Assembly: GCF_000661915.1 (NCBI RefSeq) | Contig: NZ_CP007509.1 | Location: forward strand, 62,001 to 126,000 | DNA length: 64,000 nt | Origin: Stutzerimonas decontaminans | GTDB taxonomy: Bacteria > Pseudomonadota > Gammaproteobacteria > Pseudomonadales > Pseudomonadaceae | Direction: 5' to 3' | In this document: piece by piece, positions 23,327 to 32,330 of the stretch | How positions within the stretch are numbered: the stretch's first letter is position 1 | Layout of the letters: every line of letters begins with the position of its first letter | The notes under the pieces: generated by a model | Told to the model about the DNA's origin: nothing | Seen by the model: the letters and a program-made list of their open reading frames with translations, nothing else | Database searches by the model: none | Position numbers and translations under genes: made by a program

Positions 23327-24280
23327 TTACTGCAGAACCCCGGCTTCCTTGTAGAAGCGCTCGGCGCCCGGATGCAGCGGAATCGGCAGGTTCTTGGTGG
23401 CGTTTTCCAGCTTGATGTCCTTGGCGGCGGAGTGGGCGTTACCCAGGGCGGCCAGGTTGTCGAACATCAGCTTGGTCATCTGGTAAGCCACTTCATCGGA
23501 GACCTTCTCGTGGGTCACCAGGATGTTGGTGATGGCCACGGTGGGAACGTCGGCGTCCTGACCGTCGTAGGTGCCGGCCGGGATCACGCCGGGCAGGTAG
23601 GCGTCGCTCTCGATCTTCTCGACCACGGCGGCCGGAATCTCGACGAAGGTCACCGGCATGGTGCTGGCCAGGTCGCGGATGGCGGCCATGCCCAGACCCG
23701 AGGACTGCAGGGTGGCGTCCAGCTGGCGGTTCTTGATCAGCTCGACCGACTCGGCGTAGGGCAGGAACTCGACGCGGCCCATGTCCTTGTAGTCCAGGCC
23801 GGCGGCCTTGAAGATCGCGCGGGCGTTGAGCTCGGTGCCGGACTTCGGCGCGCCGACGGAGATGCGCTTGCCCTTCAGGTCTTCCAGGGTCTTGATGCCG
23901 GATTCGGCGCTGGCGACGATCTGGATGTAGTTGTTGTAGGTCCCGGCGATGGCGCGCAGGCGCTTGAGCGGAGCCTTGAAGCCGGCGTCCTCGACACCGT
24001 TCCAGGCGTCGGCAACCGAGTCACCCAGGGAGAAGGCCAGTTCGCCACGGCCGGCCTGCAGCAGGTTGAGGTTCTCGACCGAGGCCTTGGTGGCCTGTAC
24101 CGAGGTCTTGGCGCCGTCGATCTTGTTGTACTGCTGCGACAGGGCCACGCCGATCGGGTAGTACACGCCGCTGGTGCCGCCGGTGAGGATGTTGATGAAG
24201 GTCGGTGCAGCGACGGCCGCGGTGCTGGCGGTGAAGGCCGCAGCGGCAGCGAGCAGGCCCAAGCGTTTGGTCAGTCTCAT
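23327..24280 (-). CDS. TAXI family TRAP transporter solute-binding protein
   Basis: A 317-residue periplasmic protein. The signal peptide MRLTKRLGLLAAAAAFTAS ends before AAPTFINILTGGTSGVYYPIGVALSQQYNK, a hallmark of the TAXI (TRAP-associated extracytoplasmic immunogenic) family. A further signature is SVGAPKSGTELNARAIFKAAGL. The frame is open far upstream, but only the ATG at 24280 yields a signal peptide and has a GGAGATCCACC ribosome binding site. It delivers substrate to the fused permease downstream. Confidence 0.95.
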   Translation of the reverse strand: MRLTKRLGLLAAAAAFTASTAAVAAPTFINILTGGTSGVYYPIGVALSQQYNKIDGAKTSVQATKASVENLNLLQAGRGELAFSLGDSVADAWNGVEDAGFKAPLKRLRAIAGTYNNYIQIVASAESGIKTLEDLKGKRISVGAPKSGTELNARAIFKAAGLDYKDMGRVEFLPYAESVELIKNRQLDATLQSSGLGMAAIRDLASTMPVTFVEIPAAVVEKIESDAYLPGVIPAGTYDGQDADVPTVAITNILVTHEKVSDEVAYQMTKLMFDNLAALGNAHSAAKDIKLENATKNLPIPLHPGAERFYKEAGVLQ

Positions 24281-24635
24281 GGTGGATCTCCGTTTCGTTT
24301 TTATTGGTTGACGCAGCATGTTGACGATAGACGATGCCGCGTTCGGGGAACGCGCCAGACGAACAAGCGGAGGGGCGATGGCAGCGGGGGCTAACCCGGC
24401 AGGTGATATCGCTGGCAGCTCTTCTTGTCGTTGGAATCGCATCGAGCAGATTGCCAGTAGCAGAAGCCGTGCCAGCCCGCCGCGGCGCTCTGGACCGGCC
24501 TTTGCTGGCGCCACTTGGTGGCACATCGGCAAGAATCCGCCTATTGCTGCCGTTAGGTCGGCGGAAAAGCGCTCATACTCAGGCGAACCCCTGCCCGCTG
24601 CGGCCTTCGAATGAATGAGCGAACGCGGAGGCTGT
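24281..24635. promoter_or_regulatory. Divergent intergenic region, TAXI gene / HhH protein gene
   Basis: 355 bp without a convincing gene lie between the divergent starts, so promoters for both units should lie here. I could not define an operator or a sigma-factor box. Open frames across it have no protein-like features. Confidence 0.4.
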
Positions 24636-25064
24636 ATGGCTGCAGAAACAAGCGCAGAGGATTTGGGCATCGGCATCACCCGCGGCGAGGTGGAGCTGTT
24701 CAAGTGGTTCGTCGCCAGCTTTCTGTTCGGCAAACGCATCCAGCGCGACATCGCCGCCGAGGCCTACCGCGTGCTGGTGGAGCGCAACCAGTTGGACACG
24801 CCGCGCAAGCTGCGTGACTGTGGCCAGCGCCGGCTGGTCCAGTTGCTTGGGCAGGCGCGCTACGTGCGCTACGACGAGTCCACCGCTACGCGGCTGCTGA
24901 AGCTGGGCGACAAGCTGCTGGCGGAGTACGACGGCAGGCTGGGCTGCCTGCGTGAACTGGGTGTGACGCGTGACGGGGTGGAGAAGCGCCTGCTGGCGTT
25001 CGAAGGCGTCGGGCCGAAGACCGTGGAGATCTTTATGCGCGAGGCAGCGCGGGTCTGGTTCTGA
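24636..25064 (+). CDS. Short HhH-GPD-like protein (endonuclease III fold fragment)
   Basis: A 142-residue protein. The C-terminal segment KRLLAFEGVGPKTVEIFMRE matches the helix-hairpin-helix of endonuclease III / HhH-GPD glycosylases, and the preceding helices fit the same fold. It stops shortly after the hairpin, so the catalytic GPD aspartate region and the Fe-S loop of full enzymes are absent. The ATG at 24636 is preferred over 24615 because GCGGAGG sits just before it. It may bind DNA without glycosylase activity. The family has been labelled DNA methylase in some annotations, without support I can see. Confidence 0.75.
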   Translation: MAAETSAEDLGIGITRGEVELFKWFVASFLFGKRIQRDIAAEAYRVLVERNQLDTPRKLRDCGQRRLVQLLGQARYVRYDESTATRLLKLGDKLLAEYDGRLGCLRELGVTRDGVEKRLLAFEGVGPKTVEIFMREAARVWF

Positions 25065-25135
25065 GCGCGCCGGACGGCGCTTGCCAAGGCCAGCCGAACG
25101 GTTAGAGTGGCGCCATCGCACCGTCGAAGTCCGCC

Positions 25136-25378
25136 ATGCGCATTTTCCTGCTCGCCCTCAGCCTGTTCCTGCCCACCGCGGCCAGCGCCGCGCCGGCGCC
25201 CTATTATCAATGGCAGAGCAAGCTCGACGGCACCATCATCTGCCGCCAAACCTCCCCAGGGGAAGGCTGGGAGCAGCTCGACGGCCGGCCCTTCCGCGAT
25301 CTCAACTGCAGCATGCCGGCCGCGCGGGTCGACCGGCCGAGCAGCGTGCCGGGTTTCCGTCCGCAGCCGGGGCGTTAG
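25136..25378 (+). CDS. Small secreted protein, unknown
   Basis: An 80-residue protein with a clear signal peptide (MRIFLLALSLFLPTAASA, cleaved after ASA). The mature part of about 60 residues reads YYQWQSKLDGTIICRQTSPGEGWEQLDGRPFRDLNC and ends in a proline-rich tail; its two cysteines could form a disulphide. The YYQW-S-LDG-IIC pattern resembles DUF4124-type exported proteins, but it is too short to be sure. It is expressed in the same direction as the HhH gene, 71 bp downstream. Confidence 0.7.
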   Translation: MRIFLLALSLFLPTAASAAPAPYYQWQSKLDGTIICRQTSPGEGWEQLDGRPFRDLNCSMPAARVDRPSSVPGFRPQPGR

Positions 25379-25420
25379 AGCCGACGTCAGCCCGGAATCC
25401 GCTCCATGCTTCATGGCCGT

Positions 25421-25625
25421 AGGGTGGAAACCGCGAAGCGTTTTCCACGCGTCGGAGGCCCTGCCCGACGTTTCGCCATGCAACGGACCCATGGTGGATA
25501 AGCTTCGCGTTATCCACCCTACGATCCCATCGCCATCGCCATCGCCATCGCCATCGCCATCGCCATCGCCATCGCCATCGGATTGGTACTCGTAGGGTGG
25601 AAAACCGCGCAGCGTTTTTCCACGC
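25421..25625. repeat. Cluster of three palindromic repeats
   Basis: GTGGAAA at 25424 pairs with TTTTCCAC at 25441. GTGGATAA at 25494 pairs with TTATCCAC at 25510. GTGGAAAA at 25597 pairs with TTTTTCCAC near 25615. Each has a neighbouring GTAGGG or CCCTAC tail in mirrored position, which makes them members of the family also seen at 12.45 kb and 48.6-48.8 kb. The 315-bp gap 25379-25693 contains no gene. Confidence 0.85.
25527..25580. repeat. Hexanucleotide microsatellite (CCATCG)9
   Basis: Nine uninterrupted copies of CCATCG occupy 54 bp between two dispersed palindromes. The tract is intergenic, 147 bp downstream of the small secreted protein gene and 114 bp downstream of the phnP stop. Frames across it give only repetitive SP or GD peptides and are not genes. 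Confidence 0.97.
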
Positions 25626-25693
25626 GTCACCAGCTGACCAACGGCTGTTTCGTCCCGTTCCCTGAAGTCAGCTTTCGCGTCGTCCGTGCAGCG

Positions 25694-26443
25694 CTAGAGC
25701 GTCATCCCGTCGTGCGCCAGGCACACGTTGTCCGGCAGTCGCCGTGACGCCTGCATGAACCAGGCATCCAGCTCGTGGCCGATGTGGGTCAGCACGGCTT
25801 GCGCCGGCTGCAGCTCATCGATGCTTTGCAGCGCGCGAGTCAGGTCGTTGTGGTTGCGCGGTGGCGTATCGCGTGGCGGGGTCGAGCAGTCCAGCACCAG
25901 CAGGTCCAGCGCGGTGTCCTGCAGCAGTTCGCGCGTACTGTCCGGCAGGCCGACGGTGTCGGTGAGGTAGGCGATGCAGCGGCCGTGACCTTCCAGCAGG
26001 TAGCCGAAGGTGGGTTTCGAATGCACCAGTGGCAGCGCGGTGACCCGCAGCGTGCCGAGCATGCGCTGTTCAAAGGCGGCGAACGGCTCACTGAAATCGA
26101 GGATGCCGGGATGTTTGTAGAGATCGGCAAGGCCTTCGGGATCGTCCGGGCCCAGCACTGGAATGCGCAGCCCGGTGCCCCAGCGCAGTTGCAGCAGGCC
26201 CTGGGCGTGATCGGCGTGGTAATGGGTCTGCAGGATGCCGTTGAAGCTGCCCGGGGCGAAGCGCTCGCAGAGATCCGCCAGGCCGCTGTCGAGCAGCCAG
26301 CGCTGCTCGCCGCACTCCACCAGCGCCGAGCAGGCACGGCGGCGACGGTTCGGATCGAGCTGCGCGGCGCGGCAGGCCGGACAGCTGCAGTTGTACACCG
26401 GCACCTGCGCGGCGCCGCCGGTGCCGAGCAAGGTCAGCCGCAT
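25694..26443 (-). CDS. phnP: Phosphoribosyl cyclic phosphodiesterase PhnP
   Basis: PhnP opens 5-phosphoribosyl-1,2-cyclic phosphate made by C-P lyase. The 249-residue metallo-beta-lactamase fold shows the metal motif THYHADHAQG. It also has the N-terminal cysteine pair region NCSCPACRAA, which binds a structural zinc in E. coli PhnP, and a late THIGHELD histidine motif. It overlaps phnN by 10 nt and is the last gene of the phn operon. Confidence 0.94.
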   Translation of the reverse strand: MRLTLLGTGGAAQVPVYNCSCPACRAAQLDPNRRRRACSALVECGEQRWLLDSGLADLCERFAPGSFNGILQTHYHADHAQGLLQLRWGTGLRIPVLGPDDPEGLADLYKHPGILDFSEPFAAFEQRMLGTLRVTALPLVHSKPTFGYLLEGHGRCIAYLTDTVGLPDSTRELLQDTALDLLVLDCSTPPRDTPPRNHNDLTRALQSIDELQPAQAVLTHIGHELDAWFMQASRRLPDNVCLAHDGMTL

Positions 26444-26988
26444 TGGCGGTGCTCGTCGATCAGTTGCAGCAGGCGCTCGACGCTGCTCGCCAGCGAGGCG
26501 GAATTGTCCAGACGGATGTAGTCGTCCAGCTCGCCGCTGAACAGCTCGTTGCGCGCCAGGCGCGCCTCGATCTGCTCGGGCGTTTCCCGGCCGCGGGTCA
26601 GCAGGCGCTCGCGCAGCACGTCCTGCTCGACGGTCAGCAGCACCGCCAGCAGGTTCGGGTAGCGCTGTCGCGCCGCGGGCAGATAGCCGCGCGAACCGTT
26701 GACCAGCACGTGCTCGCCGGCGGCCAGCCAGGCGTCGATTTCTGCGGGGATGCCGTAGGCCAACTCGTTGGCGCGCCAGCTGAGGGCGAAGGCCTGTCCG
26801 GCCTCCATGCGCTCGAACTGCTCGGCGCTCACCGAGTGCGCGGCTTCGCCGACAGCCTCCGGCGAGCGAGTGATGACCCGCCGGGCAATGCGCACGCCGC
26901 GCTCGGCAAGCGCAGCACGGGCGGCGTCGAGCAGACTGTCCTTGCCGGCACCGGAGGGGCCGATCAGGTAGATCAAGCGGCCTTGCAT
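26434..26988 (-). CDS. phnN: Ribose 1,5-bisphosphokinase PhnN
   Basis: PhnN phosphorylates ribose 1,5-bisphosphate to PRPP, linking phosphonate breakdown to nucleotide metabolism. The 184-residue protein has the P-loop LIGPSGAGKDSLL near its N-terminus and guanylate kinase-like segments (FALSWRANELAYGIP, VLVNGSRGYLP). The ATG at 26988 places the P-loop at the usual distance; upstream in-frame starts add 6 or 42 residues and lack support. It overlaps phnP by 10 nt. Confidence 0.93.
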   Translation of the reverse strand: MQGRLIYLIGPSGAGKDSLLDAARAALAERGVRIARRVITRSPEAVGEAAHSVSAEQFERMEAGQAFALSWRANELAYGIPAEIDAWLAAGEHVLVNGSRGYLPAARQRYPNLLAVLLTVEQDVLRERLLTRGRETPEQIEARLARNELFSGELDDYIRLDNSASLASSVERLLQLIDEHRQCG

Positions 26989-27086
26989 GGGGTTACTCCC
27001 GATCATCGAAGCCAGCGCAGAGGCAGGCAGTATAGAGCCAGCCGGGCGACCCGCCGGCGCCTTGTCAGCTTTGTCGGAATGCGCCA

Positions 27087-28232
27087 TCAGAACACCCGCC
27101 GGCCCTGGCGCCATACCTGACCGATCACCGGCTGGCCCTTGTGCACCTGCGCCTGGACCAGATCGGCACGCAGCCCGACGGCGATCTCGCCGCGATCATC
27201 CAGCCCGGCCGCGCGTGCCGGCGCCAGGCTGATGGTGGCGATGGCGCGCGGCAGGTCGTAGCCGTTGTCCTGCTCGGCCAGGCCCAGCGCGGCCTGCAGC
27301 AGGCTGGCCGGGTAGTAGTCACTGGAGAGGATGTCCAGCACGCCGCGTTGCGCCAGGTCGGCGGCGGCGATGTTGCCCGAGTGCGAGCCGCCACGAACGA
27401 TGTTCGGCGCGCCCATCAGCACCTTCAGCCCGCGCGCGTGGCTGGCCTCGGCGGCCTCGAAGGTGGTCGGGAATTCGGCGATGGCCATGCCGTAGTCGGC
27501 CGACTCAGTAACGTGCTCCAGGGTCGCGTCGTCGTGGCTGGCCAGCGCCAGTTCGCGGCTGCGGCAGATGTCGACGATGGCCGCGCGCTGCTGGTCGCTG
27601 TGTCGCGCCGAGTTGGCCAGCTGCTCGCTGACGAAATGATCCATCTCCGCCGGGCTCAGGTGGTACTTGCCCATGTAGTACTCGCGGTACTTCTCCATGC
27701 GCGCGAACTGGCGCTGGCCCGGCGCGTGGTCCATCACCGAAACCAGCTGCACCAGCGGCTGCTCGACCAGCTCGCGGAACAGTTCCAGGCACTGCGGGTG
27801 GCTGACTTCGCAGCGCAGGTGCAGGCGGTGCTCGGCGCGAGTCTGCCCGGCCGCTTCGGCCTCGGCGATGGCCTCGAGCATCACCCCGAGCTGCTGCATG
27901 CGCTTGCCCTTGGGGTTGATGTCGCCGATCGACAACGCATCGAACACCGTGGTGATACCGGCGGCGACGATCTGCGCGTCATGGGTCAGCACTGCCGAGG
28001 CGGACGGCCAGTCGACGCCGGGGCGCGGGCTCATGTGCTTTTCCAGATTGTCGGTGTGCAGCTCCACCAGCCCCGGCAGCAGCAGGGCGCCGTCCAGGTC
28101 CTGGGCCTGCGGCAGGCTGCTGGCGCCTGCGCTGATGTCGGCGATCCGGCCGTCGCGGATCAGCAGGCTGCCGTGAATCACCTGATCGGCCAGCACCAGT
28201 CGGGCGTTGCTGAGTATCTGTTCAGATGGCAT
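27087..28232 (-). CDS. phnM: RPnTP diphosphatase PhnM
   Basis: PhnM hydrolyses alpha-D-ribose 1-methylphosphonate 5-triphosphate to the 5-phosphate and diphosphate. The 381-residue amidohydrolase has the metal-binding [17 protein letters not shown] segment, the typical [15 protein letters not shown], and [10 protein letters not shown] in the middle. It starts 11 nt inside the end of phnL. The gap to phnN (98 bp) is the longest inside the right-hand part of the operon but carries no terminator that I can see. Confidence 0.96.
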   Translation of the reverse strand: MPSEQILSNARLVLADQVIHGSLLIRDGRIADISAGASSLPQAQDLDGALLLPGLVELHTDNLEKHMSPRPGVDWPSASAVLTHDAQIVAAGITTVFDALSIGDINPKGKRMQQLGVMLEAIAEAEAAGQTRAEHRLHLRCEVSHPQCLELFRELVEQPLVQLVSVMDHAPGQRQFARMEKYREYYMGKYHLSPAEMDHFVSEQLANSARHSDQQRAAIVDICRSRELALASHDDATLEHVTESADYGMAIAEFPTTFEAAEASHARGLKVLMGAPNIVRGGSHSGNIAAADLAQRGVLDILSSDYYPASLLQAALGLAEQDNGYDLPRAIATISLAPARAAGLDDRGEIAVGLRADLVQAQVHKGQPVIGQVWRQGRRVF

Positions 28233-28926
28233 GGGCCAGGTCCTCCTGCGTCATGTCCAGGTAACGGTCGGCGACTGCCTCGCGGATCGCGCGGTCGTGG
28301 AAGATGCCGATCAGCGCGCTACCGGCGGCCTTGGCCTCGTCGATCAGTTCCAGCACCACGCTGGCGTTGGCTTCGTCCAGCGAGGCAGTGGGTTCGTCGA
28401 GCAGCATCACCGGCCAGCTGACCATGAAGCCGCGCGCCAGGTTGACCCGCTGCTGCTCGCCGCCGGAAAAGGTGCCGGGGGCGAGCTGCCAGAGCCGCTC
28501 GGGAATGTTCAGCCGGGTCAGCAGCGCCTTGGCCCGCGCCTCGGCATCGACACGCGTCCAGCCGCGCGCCAGCGCCGGTTCCATCACCACCTCCAGCGCC
28601 GGCACCCGCGGGATCACCCGCAGGAACTGGCTGACGTAGCCCAGCGTCTGCCGGCGCACGGCGAGTACCTGGCGTGGTTCGGCGCCGACCAGCTCCAGCC
28701 AGTCACCGGCATGGCGGATGCGGATGCTGCCGCCGGCGGGCAGGTAGTTGCCGTACAGCGTGCGCAACAGGGTCGACTTGCCGGCGCCGGACTGACCGTG
28801 CAGCACCAGGCATTCGCCGGCGGCGACGGTGAAGTTCAGCCCGCGCAGCACCTGCAGGCTGACGCCGTGCTGCTGGTGCAGGGTGAAGGTCTTGGCGAGG
28901 TCGCGGACCTCGATCAGCGTGTTCAT
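28222..28926 (-). CDS. phnL: C-P lyase complex ATPase PhnL
   Basis: PhnL is an ABC-type ATPase that binds the C-P lyase core and aids transfer of phosphonate to the ribose of ATP. The 234-residue protein has Walker [11 protein letters not shown], signature FSGGEQQRV and Walker [12 protein letters not shown]. The ATG at 28926 is used; a start five codons upstream (MKESA) is also possible. The family is distinguished from PhnK by its shorter length and by the text [11 protein letters not shown]. Confidence 0.95.
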   Translation of the reverse strand: MNTLIEVRDLAKTFTLHQQHGVSLQVLRGLNFTVAAGECLVLHGQSGAGKSTLLRTLYGNYLPAGGSIRIRHAGDWLELVGAEPRQVLAVRRQTLGYVSQFLRVIPRVPALEVVMEPALARGWTRVDAEARAKALLTRLNIPERLWQLAPGTFSGGEQQRVNLARGFMVSWPVMLLDEPTASLDEANASVVLELIDEAKAAGSALIGIFHDRAIREAVADRYLDMTQEDLAHAI

Positions 28927-28937
28927 GGCGGATTCCT

Positions 28938-29750
28938 TCATGGCTGCAGCACCGAGGACACCAGCAGCTGCGTGTAGGGGTGCTGCGGGTCGTCGAGGAT
29001 CTGGTCGGTCAGGCCCGACTCCACCACCCGCGAGCGGCGCATCACCATCAGCCGGTCGGCCAACAGGCGTGCCACGGCGAGGTCGTGGGTCACGATCACC
29101 ACCGCCAGATCCAGCTCGCGCACCAGCCCGCGCAAGAGGTCGAGCAGACGTGCCTGTACCGACACGTCGAGGCCGCCGGTGGGTTCGTCCATGAACACCA
29201 GCTTCGGGCTGGAAACCAGGTTGCGGGCGATCTGCAGACGCTGCTGCATGCCGCCGGAGAAGGTCCGCGGCAGGTCGTCGATGCGCGCCGGGTCGATCTC
29301 CACCTGCTGCAGCCAATCCAGCCCGGCGGCGCGCAGCTGGCCGTAATGCCTGACGCCCTGGGCCATCAGCCGCTCGCCGATGTTGGCGCCAGCGGAAACC
29401 CCCATGCGCAGGCCGTCGCGCGGGTTCTGCTCGACGAAGCCCCATTCGGTGCGCAGCAGCGTGCGCCGCTCCGCCTCGCTGGCGGCGTAGAGGTCGAGCC
29501 AGTCGCCGGCGTCATCGCGGTATAGCACCGTGCCGCGGTCCGGCGGGCAGCGGCCGCAGAGCAGCGAGAGCAGGGTGGACTTGCCCGAGCCAGACTCGCC
29601 GACGATGCCCAGCACTTCGCCGGGGTAGAGGTCGAAGGAAACGCCCTGGCAGCCCTTGTCCGGGCCGTACAGGCGGGTCAGGTCGCGCACCGCGAACAGC
29701 GGCTCGGTGCCGACGCTCGGGGCGGGCAGCAGTTGTTCGGCGGCGCTCAT
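28938..29750 (-). CDS. phnK: C-P lyase complex ATPase PhnK
   Basis: PhnK is the ABC ATPase that docks on the PhnJ subunit of the C-P lyase core. The 270-residue protein has Walker [10 protein letters not shown], the conserved [17 protein letters not shown] region seen in PhnK proteins, signature FSGGMQQRL and Walker [15 protein letters not shown]. The start at 29750 overlaps the phnJ stop by 4 nt. Confidence 0.95.
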   Translation of the reverse strand: MSAAEQLLPAPSVGTEPLFAVRDLTRLYGPDKGCQGVSFDLYPGEVLGIVGESGSGKSTLLSLLCGRCPPDRGTVLYRDDAGDWLDLYAASEAERRTLLRTEWGFVEQNPRDGLRMGVSAGANIGERLMAQGVRHYGQLRAAGLDWLQQVEIDPARIDDLPRTFSGGMQQRLQIARNLVSSPKLVFMDEPTGGLDVSVQARLLDLLRGLVRELDLAVVIVTHDLAVARLLADRLMVMRRSRVVESGLTDQILDDPQHPYTQLLVSSVLQP

Positions 29751-30616
29751 GGGCGGCTCTCCTGTTGCTGGGCGCGCTGCGCGCAATAGTCGGTATCCGA
29801 GCAGACGAACTGCTTGCTGCCGGCGTCGTCGACGATCAGTTCGTCGAGGTAGGAATCGCCGCTGCCGCAGATGGCGCAGCACTGTTCCCATTGCTGGATC
29901 TGGAACGGGTGATCCTCGAAATCCAGGCTGACCACGCGGGTGTACGGCGGTACGGCATAGAGGCGCTTCTCGCGGCCGGCGCCGAACAGCATCAGCGCCG
30001 GGCTGCGGTCCAGCTTGGGGTTGTCGAATTTGGGAATCGGCGAAGGGTCCATCACGTAGCGCCCGTCCACCGTCACCGGGTAGGCGTAGCTGGTGGCGAT
30101 GTGGCCGAAGGTGGCGATGTCTTCGTAGAGCTTCACGTGCATCACGCCGTAGTCGCCCAGCGCGTGCATGGTGCGCGTCTCGGTTTCCGACGGCTCGATG
30201 AAGCGCAGCGGCTCGGGAATCGGCACCTGATAGACCATGATCTGTCCGGCGGCGAGCGGGGTTTCCGGGATGCGGTGGCGCGTCTGGATCACCGTCGCCG
30301 TGGGGGTGCGTTCGGTGGTGGCGACCCCGGCGGTGCGGGCGAAGAAGCGGCGGATCGACACCGCGTTGGTGGTGTCGTCGGCGCCCTGGTCAATCACCTT
30401 GAGCACGTCGTCGGCGCCGAGAATGGCCGCGGTCAGCTGCATGCCGCCGGTGCCCCAGCCATAGGGCAGCGGCATCTCGCGGCCACCGAAGGGCACCTGA
30501 TAGCCGGGAATGGCGACGGCCTTGAGCAGTGCGCGGCGGATCATGCGCTTGGTCTGTTCGTCGAGGTAGGCGAAGTTGTAGCCCGCCTCGCTGGCGGGGA
30601 TGGCGTGGGCATTCAT
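29747..30616 (-). CDS. phnJ: Carbon-phosphorus lyase PhnJ, radical SAM
   Basis: PhnJ cleaves the C-P bond of ribose 1-phosphonate 5-phosphate. The 289-residue protein holds Cys247, Cys250 and Cys272, which correspond to the three Fe-S ligands of E. coli (241, 244, 266), and Cys278, which corresponds to the thiyl radical Cys272; all share the same offset of six. The MPLPYGWGTGGMQ segment is diagnostic. All key residues are present, so the enzyme should be active. It overlaps phnI and phnK by 4 nt each. Confidence 0.97.
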   Translation of the reverse strand: MNAHAIPASEAGYNFAYLDEQTKRMIRRALLKAVAIPGYQVPFGGREMPLPYGWGTGGMQLTAAILGADDVLKVIDQGADDTTNAVSIRRFFARTAGVATTERTPTATVIQTRHRIPETPLAAGQIMVYQVPIPEPLRFIEPSETETRTMHALGDYGVMHVKLYEDIATFGHIATSYAYPVTVDGRYVMDPSPIPKFDNPKLDRSPALMLFGAGREKRLYAVPPYTRVVSLDFEDHPFQIQQWEQCCAICGSGDSYLDELIVDDAGSKQFVCSDTDYCAQRAQQQESRP

Positions 30617-31722
30617 GCGCGTTTCTCCTTCGCTGGCGTCGCGGCGTCGGCTTCGGCCGGCTCGGCCTGCGGCTGGCGCAGCTTGCGGATCAGCTCCAGC
30701 TCGGACTGGAAGTCGACGTAGTGCGGCAATTTCAGGTGCGAGACGAAGCCGGCGGCCTCGACGTTGTCGCAGTGCATCAGGACGAATTCCTCCTGCTGCG
30801 CCGGACCCTGCACCTCCTCGCCGTACTCGCCGGCACGCAGCGCGCGGTCGACCAGTGCCATGCCCATCGCCTTGCGCTCGGCATAGCCGAAGGCCAGGCC
30901 GTAGCCGCGGGTGAACTGCGCCTGCGCGGCGCTCTCGCCGACGAACTGGTTGACCATCTCGCACTCGGTCAGCTCGATCTCGCCGAGGCAGACCGGGAAG
31001 CCCAGCTCCTGCGGCTCGATCCAGACCTCGGCGGTGCCGATGCGAATCTCGCCGGCGAACGGGTGGTTGCGGCCGTAGCCGCGCTGGGTCGAATAGCCCA
31101 GCGCCAGGAGAAAGCCCTCGTCGCCGCGCGCCAGTGCCTGCAGGCGTTCGGCGCGGCTGCAGGGCAGCTCCAGTGGCTCGCGGGTGAGGTCCGGTACCGG
31201 CTCGCCGCGGTCGATTTCCGGGGTCATCAGGCCTTCCTCGCCGAGCAGGCCGAGTACGCGGGGGCAGTTGCTCAGCGTGGCGCTGGCATCCACCGGCGGG
31301 CCGGGGCGTTCGCCTTCGGCGAGCAGGGCGAAATCGAGCAAGCGGTGGGTGTAGTCGAAGGTCGGGCCGAGCAGCTGGCCGCCGGGGACGTCCTTGAAGG
31401 TCGCCGAGATGCGCCGGCTGAGCTGCATGGCGCCGGTGTCCAGCGGCAGGCTTTCGGCGAAGCGCGGCAACGTGGTGCGGTAGGCGCGCAGGAGGAAGAT
31501 CGCCTCGACCAGATCGCCGGCGGCCTGCTTGATCGCCAGCGCGGCGAGTTCTTCGTCATACAGCGAACCCTCGCTCATCACCCGCGCCACGGCGAGCGGC
31601 AGCTGCTGGCGGATCTGCTCGACGCCGAGCTCGGCGACATCGGTTTCACCGCGGCGCTTCTTCGCCAGCAGCGCGTGGGCGTTGTCGATGGCCTGTTCGC
31701 CACCCTTGACTGCGACGTACAT
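30613..31722 (-). CDS. phnI: C-P lyase complex subunit PhnI
   Basis: PhnI, with PhnG, PhnH and PhnL, attaches phosphonate to the C1 of ATP ribose and releases adenine. The 369-residue protein starts MYVAVKGGEQAIDNAHALL, as PhnI proteins do, and contains GYSTQRGYGRNHPFAGEIRIG. The C-terminal tail is charged and alanine-rich (QAEPAEADAATPAKEKRA). It overlaps phnH by 1 nt and phnJ by 4 nt, which implies tight coupling. Confidence 0.96.
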   Translation of the reverse strand: MYVAVKGGEQAIDNAHALLAKKRRGETDVAELGVEQIRQQLPLAVARVMSEGSLYDEELAALAIKQAAGDLVEAIFLLRAYRTTLPRFAESLPLDTGAMQLSRRISATFKDVPGGQLLGPTFDYTHRLLDFALLAEGERPGPPVDASATLSNCPRVLGLLGEEGLMTPEIDRGEPVPDLTREPLELPCSRAERLQALARGDEGFLLALGYSTQRGYGRNHPFAGEIRIGTAEVWIEPQELGFPVCLGEIELTECEMVNQFVGESAAQAQFTRGYGLAFGYAERKAMGMALVDRALRAGEYGEEVQGPAQQEEFVLMHCDNVEAAGFVSHLKLPHYVDFQSELELIRKLRQPQAEPAEADAATPAKEKRA

Positions 31723-32330
31723 CAGGCCACCTCCTGCAGCGAATCGCCGATGCGGGTGCTGCGCGGCAGGCCGAGCACTTCGCCGTCGGCGCAGAACAGT
31801 GCATCCAGCCCGCGCGGGAAGTCGGTGCGCGCGGCGCGCTGCTGCCAGAACGTCGGCTTCAGCGGCAAACCGACCAGGCGACTGCCGTCGATACCCGGGC
31901 CCTGCCAGCTCAGCGCCGGGCCGCGGTCGAGACGGTTGAGCTGGACCAAGAGCGTGCAGGACTGGTCCGGATAGCGTTCGCTGCCGTTGTAGAAGCCGGA
32001 GAGGTCGTCCAGGGCGGCGGCATCGAGCAGGGCGAACATGGCGTCCTCGCGCGTCTCGACGATTGGGCAGCCACAGTGAAAGGCCAGGTTGGCGCGGATC
32101 GCCGGGGTGTCGAAGGCCGGCGCCAGCCACAGCGGCGTGTCGTTATCCAGCAGGCTCAGGCACAGCGCGTAGCTGGCGGCCTGCAGCGGCTCGATGGCGG
32201 CGACGCTGACCAGCGGCTGGTGCGTGCCTGGCTCGGACAAAGCCTTGAGCGCGGCGCGGAAGCACTTCTGCGCGTCCAGCACCGGGTCGGCGAAGGCGGC
32301 TTGCAACAGGTCGGATGGGGCGCGATTCAT
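31722..32330 (-). CDS. phnH: C-P lyase complex subunit PhnH
   Basis: PhnH is a structural subunit of the C-P lyase core, related to PLP enzymes by fold but without cofactor. The 202-residue protein has the family segments SEPGTHQPL near residue 32, LLDNDTPLWLAP, FPRGLDALFCADGEVLGLPRSTRI at the C-terminus, and the GPGI segment. The stop and the next start share one base (TGATG) on both sides of the gene. Confidence 0.95.
   Translation of the reverse strand: MNRAPSDLLQAAFADPVLDAQKCFRAALKALSEPGTHQPLVSVAAIEPLQAASYALCLSLLDNDTPLWLAPAFDTPAIRANLAFHCGCPIVETREDAMFALLDAAALDDLSGFYNGSERYPDQSCTLLVQLNRLDRGPALSWQGPGIDGSRLVGLPLKPTFWQQRAARTDFPRGLDALFCADGEVLGLPRSTRIGDSLQEVA

Noticed and set aside
25521..25585. 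Possible CRISPR-like array
   Set aside because: The repeat unit is 6 bp with no spacers, so it is a microsatellite. No cas genes occur in the window.
25107..25595. Frame encoding an SPSPSP tail, and the minus-strand frame with GDGDGD
   Set aside because: Both are translations of the (CCATCG)9 tract joined to antisense or out-of-frame sequence of the small secreted protein; neither has a start signal.
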